Assembly (NCBI GenBank): GCA_024274695.1
Contig: JAJSAI010000019.1
Location: forward strand, 29,346 to 93,345
DNA: 64,000 nt
Direction of reading: 5' to 3'
Origin: an archaeon
GTDB taxonomy: Archaea; B1Sed10-29; JAJSAI01
The notes below the pieces were generated by a model. It saw only the letters and a program-made list of their open reading frames with translations. It was not told the DNA's origin and did not search any database. The position numbers were made by a program, and so were the translations under genes. This document shows positions 58,225 to 64,000 of the stretch, piece by piece; the stretch's first letter is position 1, and every line of letters begins with the position of its first letter.

Positions 58225-59178
58225 CTACCACCTAACCTCTACGGCGTCAGTCCTCCACCTTGGCCTTATGTCCGCGGCTGCCTCTGCTCCTGACTCATGA
58301 ACCAGTTTGGTGAGCCAGGCTATCATCGCCCCGTTATCCCCACAGTACTGTGCCTCCGGCACGCTGAAAACAGCACCGTGCTCTTCAGCCATACCCCTTA
58401 TTATCTCGGCCAGCCTCTTGTTCGCGGCGACTCCTCCTGTCAGTAGCACCTCCGTTTTCTGAGTGTGGGCCAGAGCCCTTTCAGCAACTTCTGCGAGCAT
58501 TGCGAAGCACGTCTCCTGAAAGGAAAAAGCAATGTCCTCCTTGCTGGCTTCTGCTTTTTTGGCGGCTGTCAGTATTCCTGAGAACGCGAGGTCCATGCCC
58601 TTCACAGTATAAGGGAGAGGGTAATACCTTTTGCCTTGTCTGGCCAGGGCCTCGATTTTAGGCCCTCCTGGCATGCTGAGACCGAGGTGTCTGGCGAGCT
58701 TGTCTATCGCATTACCCAGCCCGATGTCCAGGGTTTCTCCGAAAACCCTGTACCTTCCCTTGCTCAACGCGATTATTTGGGTGTTCCCTCCTGAAACGTA
58801 CACGGTCAGCGGGTCCCTGAACCCGGAAGCTTTCTTTCCTATCTCTATGTGGGCTATGCAGTGGTTGACCCCCAGGACTGGTCTGCGGCCCGCGATCTCT
58901 TCAGCGATTTTTTTTCCTTGCACGAGGCAGGGCGGGAGCCCTGGCCCTGCAGCGTATCCTATGACATCAACATCTTCTTCCGTCAGCCCCGCGGCCTCCA
59001 GGGCCCTGTTTACTATATCTCTGCCAACTTTCCTGTGGTGCTCTGCTGCTTCCGCTGGGACTATTCCTCCCTCCGGCGGCTTGTAGGAGTCCTTCTCGTT
59101 AGCTATTATTTTTTCCCCGTCCACTATCCCCGCTCCGAGGGTGTGGGCAGTGGACTCTATTCCAAGGTATATCATCAT
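58225..59178 (-). CDS. kae1: tRNA N6-threonylcarbamoyladenosine protein Kae1
   Basis: A 317-residue catalytic subunit of KEOPS, which transfers threonylcarbamoyl to A37 of tRNA. The metal motif is NHCIAHIEIG, and ASKHA-fold segments include YLGIESTAHTLG, VSGGNTQIIAL and LLTGGVAANKRL. It ends with TAG and starts in an ATGA overlap with the CPBP gene. Bud32 (53547) is separate. Confidence 0.97.
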   Translation of the reverse strand: MMIYLGIESTAHTLGAGIVDGEKIIANEKDSYKPPEGGIVPAEAAEHHRKVGRDIVNRALEAAGLTEEDVDVIGYAAGPGLPPCLVQGKKIAEEIAGRRPVLGVNHCIAHIEIGKKASGFRDPLTVYVSGGNTQIIALSKGRYRVFGETLDIGLGNAIDKLARHLGLSMPGGPKIEALARQGKRYYPLPYTVKGMDLAFSGILTAAKKAEASKEDIAFSFQETCFAMLAEVAERALAHTQKTEVLLTGGVAANKRLAEIIRGMAEEHGAVFSVPEAQYCGDNGAMIAWLTKLVHESGAEAAADIRPRWRTDAVEVRW

Positions 59179-59690
59179 GATGGCGCGAGACTCAGCCCGA
59201 CCACTATAAAGTTGTACAAGTAGTGCGCAAGGGTTGGCACGTACAGGTTCTTGCTCTTATTGAAAGCAATCCCGAGCAGTGCTCCTAAGACGAAGGCGCC
59301 CACGAGCTCTGAGAGTGAACCGTACACTATGTGGAAGTAGGAGAAAGCCGCGGATGCGACCAGGAGGTTTGTTCGTTTTTGCAGGTATCCTCTGAAGAAG
59401 ATTTCTTCAACCACGGGAGCGATAACAAGGATGGTCAGCAGTTGTTCTACGGGGGTCGCTTGCGCTGCCTCTTTCACTTTTTCAGCGTCTTCAGCCATCC
59501 CTATGGCGTGAAAGAAGAGGGTTATCGTGAAGCTCGTCACGAGCATCAGGAGCAGGAGGCCGAGTGCGAAGAGAGTATCCTCTTTAAGCCTTGTTTTCCT
59601 GAACCCGGCCTTCTTGAGGAAGTTCCTGCTGCCGATGCTATAGTACGCTAGTAGTAGGAGTATCGCGTACAGTAGCAGGTTCGCCCACAT
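59175..59690 (-). CDS. CPBP-family intramembrane metalloprotease
   Basis: A 171-residue membrane protein of the CPBP (CAAX protease and bacteriocin-processing) family. Motif 1 is EEIFFRGYLQ, motif 2 FSYFHIVYG and motif 3 LAHYLYNF, giving the Glu-Glu-Arg and His active site. It sits between S27Ae and Kae1, which are normally adjacent in archaea, and is joined to both by tight overlaps (adjacent TAA-ATG and ATGA). This looks like an insertion into a conserved cluster. Its target is unknown. Confidence 0.88.
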   Translation of the reverse strand: MWANLLLYAILLLLAYYSIGSRNFLKKAGFRKTRLKEDTLFALGLLLLMLVTSFTITLFFHAIGMAEDAEKVKEAAQATPVEQLLTILVIAPVVEEIFFRGYLQKRTNLLVASAAFSYFHIVYGSLSELVGAFVLGALLGIAFNKSKNLYVPTLAHYLYNFIVVGLSLAPS

Positions 59691-59843
59691 TTACTTTTTC
59701 CACCTTGTGTACCCGCATTTTCCGCAGTGGTACCTGTCCTTGTGCTCTGCCAGGAAGACTCCCTGCCCGCACTTGGGGCATGACAGCTTCTTTCTCTCCA
59801 GTTTTCCTCCGGACACGTTATAAGCTTCACTCTTTAGCTTCAT
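59691..59843 (-). CDS. rps27ae: ribosomal protein S27Ae (eS31)
   Basis: A 50-residue zinc-ribbon ribosomal protein. It begins [19 protein letters not shown], has two zinc pairs SCPKC and HCGKC, and ends GYTRWKK. ATG 59843 overlaps S24e by 17 bases, and the stop touches the CPBP start. Gene order S24e-S27Ae-(Kae1) is standard in archaea, which supports this short gene. Confidence 0.94.
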   Translation of the reverse strand: MKLKSEAYNVSGGKLERKKLSCPKCGQGVFLAEHKDRYHCGKCGYTRWKK

Positions 59844-60108
59844 TCTCTTTTCCCTCCTCTTCTTTTATGGGCTCGTACTTCATCCTGGATTCAAGGTCCT
59901 CGTAGACGTTCACTTCTATTATCGCCTTAGCGGACCCGTAAACTGGGCTTATCTTTTTCACTGAGATCAGTTTCTTGTCCTTTCCTGTGAGCGCGGCTAT
60001 CTTCTCCAGGACTTCAGACCGCTTCGGTGTGGGGCCTTCGGCCTCGTAGAACACCTTCTTGCGGTTAAGGAGCTTGTTTTCTTCCTCTCTAAGCAGTTTC
60101 AGGTCCAT
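59827..60108 (-). CDS. rps24e: ribosomal protein S24e (eS24)
   Basis: A 93-residue small-subunit protein. [20 protein letters not shown] opens the beta core, [19 protein letters not shown] is the hallmark stretch, and the C-terminus is acidic. ATG 60108 is preferred over an in-frame start nine bases earlier. It lies 13 bases after spt4. Confidence 0.93.
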   Translation of the reverse strand: MDLKLLREEENKLLNRKKVFYEAEGPTPKRSEVLEKIAALTGKDKKLISVKKISPVYGSAKAIIEVNVYEDLESRMKYEPIKEEEGKENEAKE

Positions 60109-60121
60109 TCCTATCACCCCT

Positions 60122-60316
60122 TCATTTTCCGATTCTTATCGCGTATTTTCCAGGAGCGCTTATCCCAAGCTTCTGGGCTAGTCTTGATTTTTCAGGGTTT
60201 ATGACTATCATGAATCCCTTCCAGTGAGGCGTTAGTTCAGAGTCCTTGCACACAGGGCAGATGTTGCCCTCAATGATCCTCCTGCAGTTCTTGCATGCCT
60301 TGAGCTTCTCAACCAT
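60122..60316 (-). CDS. spt4: transcription elongation factor Spt4 (RpoE2)
   Basis: A 64-residue zinc protein that joins Spt5 to keep RNA polymerase processive. The zinc pairs are KACKNC and CPVC; TPHWKGFMIVINPEKSRLA is typical. ATG 60316 matches the usual short N-terminus; GTG 60325 overlaps the Rpo7 stop and would add three residues. The order rpo7-spt4-S24e is conserved in archaea. Confidence 0.94.
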   Translation of the reverse strand: MVEKLKACKNCRRIIEGNICPVCKDSELTPHWKGFMIVINPEKSRLAQKLGISAPGKYAIRIGK

Positions 60317-60321
60317 GGTCC

Positions 60322-60876
60322 TCACTTCTTAGCCTTTTTCTTTTGTTTTTTCCACCATTCTGTCTTGCCGAGCCCCGGTTGCCTCATGGTCAGGTTTATC
60401 TTGGTCTCCGTGACGTTGTCCCTGTAGGATATGGATGTTATCTTGGCGTACACGGTGTCCTCTTTTTTCAGGGTCCTTTTGGTCTGTTTTCCCGTAAGGC
60501 TCCCTGTTTTCTCGTTTATTGAAACGAAGTCGTCTGTAACCTGGCTCGCGTGAACAAGCCCGTCGAACGGGCCGAACCTGACGAATGCTCCGAACTCCGC
60601 GATGTCCACCACGATGCCTCTTACCACCTCATGGTTCCTGGGCTCGAACATGAGAGCGTCAAAGGTCACCTCGTGATACGCTGCACCGTCTCCGGGTATT
60701 ATTCTCCCTTCGCTGATGTCCCGTGCGTTTGTAATGCTTATGACCACGCCCATTTCAGGGTCTATCTTGCCCTCGTAGTTTTCTCTGAGTATCCCTGTGA
60801 CTGCCTTTTCAAGGTCCTCTGAGAACATGCTTGGAGGGACCCTGACAACATCCCTTATCGTGACAAGCTTGTACAC
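60322..60876 (-). CDS. rpoE: RNA polymerase subunit Rpo7 (RpoE1)
   Basis: A 184-residue stalk subunit of archaeal RNA polymerase. The N-terminal tip domain starts MYKLVTIRDVVRVPPSMF, and the C-terminal S1 domain has GIVVDIAEFGAFVRFGPFDG and HASQVTDDFVS. The C-terminal tail is basic (KKQKKKAKK). It binds nascent RNA near the exit channel. The pyrophosphatase gene lies seven bases upstream. Confidence 0.96.
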   Translation of the reverse strand: MYKLVTIRDVVRVPPSMFSEDLEKAVTGILRENYEGKIDPEMGVVISITNARDISEGRIIPGDGAAYHEVTFDALMFEPRNHEVVRGIVVDIAEFGAFVRFGPFDGLVHASQVTDDFVSINEKTGSLTGKQTKRTLKKEDTVYAKITSISYRDNVTETKINLTMRQPGLGKTEWWKKQKKKAKK

Positions 60877-60883
60877 CCTATTT

Positions 60884-61408
60884 TCACCCCTCGTACCTTT
60901 TTATGGCGTCCATTATTATTTCTTCAGCCTTCTTTTTATTACCCCATCCTCTGGTTTTAACCCATTTTCCTGTTTCCAGCTTCTTGTAGTCCTGCATGAA
61001 GAACTCTATTTCTTCGAGCTCGTGCTGTGACAGGTCCGTGTACTCTTTCACGTCAGCGTACCTCGGTTCGATATCAGCGCAGGGAACTGCCAGTATCTTT
61101 TCATCAATTCCTTTTTCGTCCTCCATTTCCAGCACTCCTATTGGTCTGGCCTTGACAACGCATCCTGGGAAAGTGCTCCTGCTCATCAGGAGTATGACGT
61201 CAAGAGAGTCCCCGTCCTTTGATCTTGTCCTGGGGATGAACCCGTACTCGAACTCGTACACTACTGGAGTGTGAAGGGTTCTGTCGAGCCTGAAGTACCC
61301 TCTCTCGTCGTACTCGTACTTGTTCCTTTCCCCCTGCGGTATTTCCACCACAACGTTTATTCTTTCAGGAGGTTTTTCTCCTGGTTCCAGGTCCTTGTAC
61401 AAGTTCAT
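60884..61408 (-). CDS. ppa: inorganic pyrophosphatase
   Basis: A 174-residue family I soluble pyrophosphatase. Active-site segments are NKYEYDERGYFRLDR, GDSLDVILLMS and PIGVLEMEDEKGIDEKILAV. It removes pyrophosphate from nucleic-acid and aminoacyl-tRNA synthesis. Its ATG shares a base with the stop of the PIN gene, so translation is coupled. Confidence 0.96.
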   Translation of the reverse strand: MNLYKDLEPGEKPPERINVVVEIPQGERNKYEYDERGYFRLDRTLHTPVVYEFEYGFIPRTRSKDGDSLDVILLMSRSTFPGCVVKARPIGVLEMEDEKGIDEKILAVPCADIEPRYADVKEYTDLSQHELEEIEFFMQDYKKLETGKWVKTRGWGNKKKAEEIIMDAIKRYEG

Positions 61409-61755
61409 CAGACCACCAGTTCAATCCTGTTCTTCCCTCTTATGAATATGACCGGCACACCCTCTTCAAGGCATCTTTTCTTGAGCTCTGCGTCATTGGT
61501 CGCCACTATCCCTTTTTCCCTTTCAGCGGCTTCCAGCAGCGCATCGTCCGCAAAGCCTTCCGCGCCCACTGTTCCCACGCTTTCCCTGTCGAGCAGTTGA
61601 AGGCCTGCTTTTCCTCCCGGGAGCCTGGCAAGCTCTTTTTTTACTTGCGGTACCGTCGCGAGCTTTTTCCCAGGGAATTTCGTCCTGAGTTCGTGGAACA
61701 CGTCAACGCCCAGGTTGAATGGTGCTAGGATGAAGTTCGTGTCCAGCAGGATCAT
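61408..61755 (-). CDS. PIN-domain nuclease (Fcf1/VapC9-like)
   Basis: A 115-residue single PIN domain. Acidic residues are in LLDTNFILAPF, DDALLEAA and VATNDAELKKR. Proteins of this type placed after aIF2-gamma in archaea resemble the rRNA-processing endonuclease Fcf1/Utp24 rather than toxin VapC, and there is no antitoxin gene. ATG 61755 overlaps the aIF2-gamma stop by four bases. Confidence 0.88.
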   Translation of the reverse strand: MILLDTNFILAPFNLGVDVFHELRTKFPGKKLATVPQVKKELARLPGGKAGLQLLDRESVGTVGAEGFADDALLEAAEREKGIVATNDAELKKRCLEEGVPVIFIRGKNRIELVV

Positions 61756-62942
61756 TTTACGATCCCGTACCCAATCAGGCTCCACCGTCCTCCCACCTTC
61801 CTGGAGATTGCTACCTTGTCACCGTCGCTGACGCACAGGGGTCTCCTGAGCTTTAGCTCGCACTTGTCACCAGACGCTTTCGTGACCTGCCCAAGGGAGG
61901 TCATGGTCATAGCGTTCAGCACGAGCATCTCTCCCTGTTTTATTTTTTCAGGAAGCCCTCCTATTGCCCTGTCAATAAGCACATAGTCCAGGCTTATCTC
62001 GTACCTGATGGGAGGCAGTTCTCCGGGACGTGTTATGACGTTCCCAGTCATCCTGTCGCTCTTGGTCAGGGCAGGGTCAAGCTCGGTCTGCAGGGCCACT
62101 AGCCCCCCAGGGCCCGCTTCCTTCAGGGGACCGTCTGACACGGATATTGACCTGACCTTTGTTCTGAGGGGAGTGTACACCCCCTTGTGCTCCACCCCAG
62201 GGGCAATCTCAATTTCTTCTCCTTCTTTTATCCTCCCCTGGAGTATTGATCCTCCCACTACCCCTCCTTTAAGGTCCTTTATGCTGGTCCCGGGCTTGTT
62301 TATGTCAAAGGATCTTGCCACGACCATCTTGAATGGCTTGTTAGGATCCCTTTTAGGCGTGGGTATTGTTTCTTCTATGGCCTGCACCAGCTTGTCAACG
62401 TTCACCCCGTGGTTTGCGGCCATGGGGATTATTGGCGCTCCTTCAGCATTAGTTCCCTTAACGAAGTCAAGTATCTGCTGGTAGTGTTTTTTGGCCTGCT
62501 CTGGGGTGACCAGGTCCACCTTGTTCTGGACTATCACTATGTTCTTGACCCCGTTTATCTCAAGCGCGGCGAGGTGTTCCTGTGTTTGCGGTTGAGGGCA
62601 GGGCTCGTTGGCTGCTATCACGAGAAGAGCCCCATCCACCAGGCTCACCCCGCTTATCATTACTGTCATGAGTGCCTCGTGCCCGGGAGAGTCCACGAAC
62701 GAGACCCTCCTGAGGAACTCTGGGTTCTCACACTCGTCAGGGTTGACAGTGTACTTGTCCCCGCACTTGTAGAAGTCAGCGTCAGCGTACCCTAATCGTA
62801 TCGTGATACCTCTCTTTATCTCTTCACTGTGCCGGTCTACCCATTCTCCCGTCAGGGCCTTGACTATGGTTGTTTTCCCGTGGTCCACGTGGCCCGCTGT
62901 TCCTATGTTCACTTCAGCTTGAACTACCTTCTTCCGCTTCAT
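61752..62942 (-). CDS. eif2g: translation initiation factor aIF2 gamma
   Basis: A 396-residue GTPase that carries initiator tRNA to the ribosome. GTPase motifs are GHVDHGKTT, DSPGHEALM and NKVDLV, followed by two beta barrels. The zinc knuckle, normally four cysteines, is reduced to two (YKCGDKY and DECENPEF). It overlaps S6e by 29 bases and the PIN gene by four. The gene order is standard. Confidence 0.96.
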   Translation of the reverse strand: MKRKKVVQAEVNIGTAGHVDHGKTTIVKALTGEWVDRHSEEIKRGITIRLGYADADFYKCGDKYTVNPDECENPEFLRRVSFVDSPGHEALMTVMISGVSLVDGALLVIAANEPCPQPQTQEHLAALEINGVKNIVIVQNKVDLVTPEQAKKHYQQILDFVKGTNAEGAPIIPMAANHGVNVDKLVQAIEETIPTPKRDPNKPFKMVVARSFDINKPGTSIKDLKGGVVGGSILQGRIKEGEEIEIAPGVEHKGVYTPLRTKVRSISVSDGPLKEAGPGGLVALQTELDPALTKSDRMTGNVITRPGELPPIRYEISLDYVLIDRAIGGLPEKIKQGEMLVLNAMTMTSLGQVTKASGDKCELKLRRPLCVSDGDKVAISRKVGGRWSLIGYGIVK

Positions 62943-63321
62943 TTTCCTTCTTCCCCATCAAGTTTTCTATGTCAACGTCTCCGTGTTTTACTATCTTGAG
63001 GTTAAGCTGCGCTATGTCCTCTGCGACCGTGTTCCCTCTTACTGTTTTCCTTCTCCTGTACCCTTTCTCAGGAACCTTGCGTATGCCTACTGACCTTCCT
63101 GCCAGGATCTGTCTCCTCTCTGTCCCCGGGAGGTCAGGCCTCATGGGGAACCCGTCCTTGTCTGTTCCTCCTGTTATCTTGAGCTTGTATCCTGACAGTT
63201 GCAGGAGGCTTCCGTCTATGATGTCCCCTATCTTCTTGCCGTACAACACGGTCTCAACGTCTTCTGGTATTTCCTTCTGGTAGCTTTTTCCCGTTTTTGG
63301 GTTGTTTATGACAATCTTCAT
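62914..63321 (-). CDS. rps6e: ribosomal protein S6e (eS6)
   Basis: A 135-residue small-subunit protein. MKIVINNPKTGKSYQKEI opens it, and GGTDKDGFPMRPDLPGT with RRQILAGRSVG is the family signature. The C-terminus is acidic. ATG 63321 has GGGTG seven to eight bases upstream, better than a GTG nine bases earlier. It starts six bases after the aIF5B stop. Confidence 0.95.
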   Translation of the reverse strand: MKIVINNPKTGKSYQKEIPEDVETVLYGKKIGDIIDGSLLQLSGYKLKITGGTDKDGFPMRPDLPGTERRQILAGRSVGIRKVPEKGYRRRKTVRGNTVAEDIAQLNLKIVKHGDVDIENLMGKKENEAEEGSSS

Positions 63322-63326
63322 GTTTT

Positions 63327-64000
63327 TCACCCTCTGATGCGCATGATCTCTTTAAGCAGTCCTTTTTCAGGAACCTTGTCCATCATCTCGTAAGCCTGAT
63401 CCTCTGGCACGGCTGTGTAGAGTACGTCCCTCTCGTTTATCTGCCTTCCAACCGTGCAGTCCTCAATGGAGATGGCTACTTTCTCTCCTTTCTTGGCGTA
63501 CTCCCTGTTTTTTCCTTCCTCTTGGATGCTTTTAACCCTTCCGATGACCTTGCCGTCGGTCCTCATGAGCGGGACGTCCGGCCTGAGCATACCTTCCAGC
63601 ACTTCTACTCCCACGACCGCGGGCTTGCTCTTTCTGAACACGCACCCTTCAAGTATCTTTATCTTGGCCGGGTAAACGTATTTCTTGAGTTTTTCCAGTT
63701 CTTTTTCTTTTTTCTTTTCCTGCCTCCACTTCAGGTAGTCTTCCTCGAGCTGGTATATCACGCTTGACTCGAATATCTTTATGTCCCTCTTTCTCGCCTC
63801 TTCTTTTATCATTTCTGGCACTGGCTGGTTGAAAGAGAATATGACCCTGTACTCCCAGTCTTCTCCTCTCATGCTGTCTGCCTCGGTAAGGTCAACCTTG
63901 TTGACAGTGCCGACCTCTGCTTTTCTGACGGTGATCCCGTGTTTTGAGAACAGGTTGCATATCGCCTCCAGAGAACCGAGAGTGTCTGCCTTTACTATGA
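63327..64000 (-). CDS. infB: translation initiation factor aIF5B, N-terminal part beyond window
   Basis: The C-terminal 224 residues of aIF5B, the GTPase joining ribosomal subunits. The visible part begins in domain III (IVKADTLGSLEAICNLF, then VGTVNKVDLTEAD), followed by the long connecting helix (KWRQEKKKEKELEKLKKYV) and domain IV (AKIKILEGCVFRKSKPAVVG). The end is LLKEIMRIRG. The start is outside the window, so the GTPase domain is not seen. Confidence 0.95.
   Translation of the reverse strand, partial: IVKADTLGSLEAICNLFSKHGITVRKAEVGTVNKVDLTEADSMRGEDWEYRVIFSFNQPVPEMIKEEARKRDIKIFESSVIYQLEEDYLKWRQEKKKEKELEKLKKYVYPAKIKILEGCVFRKSKPAVVGVEVLEGMLRPDVPLMRTDGKVIGRVKSIQEEGKNREYAKKGEKVAISIEDCTVGRQINERDVLYTAVPEDQAYEMMDKVPEKGLLKEIMRIRG

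Noticed and set aside
61408-61755. VapC toxin
   Set aside because: No antitoxin gene is present, and the place between aIF2-gamma and pyrophosphatase is a conserved housekeeping location for PIN nucleases.
1-64000. Mobile elements or CRISPR arrays
   Set aside because: I saw no transposase, integrase, direct-repeat/spacer series, or target-site duplications; the window is continuous core genome.

Overview
This 64 kb window is archaeal chromosome. The evidence is the D-family DNA polymerase (DP1 and DP2), Orc1/Cdc6, Hel308, NucS, aCPSF1 and an aCPSF2-like nuclease, the proteasome beta subunit, aIF2-gamma, aIF5B, Rpo7/Spt4, archaeosine TGT, CDP-archaeol synthase, geranylgeranyl reductase and archaeal HMG-CoA synthase. 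PolD plus SepF points to the euryarchaeal/DPANN side of the tree. A membrane [NiFe] hydrogenase and ferredoxin-linked enzymes point to an anaerobe. I cannot place it more precisely by eye. Genes are tightly packed: many overlap by 1-40 bases, and the longest non-coding stretch is 238 bases (19609-19846). I saw no transposons, CRISPR arrays, tRNAs or rRNAs. Many genes have a TATA-like box about 27 bases before the start codon, so leaderless transcripts are probably common.

Layout. 1-7 kb: aCPSF2-like nuclease, a coiled-coil membrane protein, a ZIP transporter with a winged-helix regulator, a ferredoxin/geranylgeranyl reductase pair, an unusual rhomboid and a short NFACT protein. 7-16 kb: the HMG-CoA synthase/thiolase/DUF35 operon, TYW1, a tandem ThyX-like protein overlapping glyA, an MTA/SAH deaminase and AMMECR1. 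16-21 kb: surface proteins, a pilin, AK6/Fap7 and NucS. 21-25.6 kb: a compact, fully overlapping group 4 [NiFe] hydrogenase operon with its maturation protease next to it. 25.6-33 kb: AsnRS, aCPSF1, proteasome beta, FKBP, NAC. 33-43 kb: a replication block of Hel308, Orc1/Cdc6, SepF and PolD. 43-49 kb: TyrRS, NOG1, TgtA, TrmI. 49-53.5 kb: SecF/SecD, a KaiC-like ATPase and a TPD nuclease. 53.5-59 kb: Bud32, S15, S3Ae, DUF92, CarS, an archaeosortase-like protein and a second Orc1/Cdc6. 58-64 kb: a translation/transcription cluster (aIF5B, S6e, aIF2-gamma, PIN, pyrophosphatase, Rpo7, Spt4, S24e, S27Ae, CPBP protease, Kae1).

How the genes work together. HMG-CoA synthase and thiolase start the mevalonate pathway; CarS, geranylgeranyl reductase and perhaps DUF92 finish archaeal lipids. 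The hydrogenase probably oxidises ferredoxin and conserves energy. The two KEOPS subunits Kae1 and Bud32 are separate genes 4 kb apart.

The points most worth checking are: in-frame stop codons inside two otherwise intact genes (DP2 and DUF92), each one G-to-T change from a glutamate codon; six divergent gene pairs that seem to share one central TATA box; a structured S15 leader with two mutually exclusive helices; a tandem ThyX-like protein with eroded active-site motifs; and a hydrogenase whose ion-pump subunit is short and lacks key lysines.
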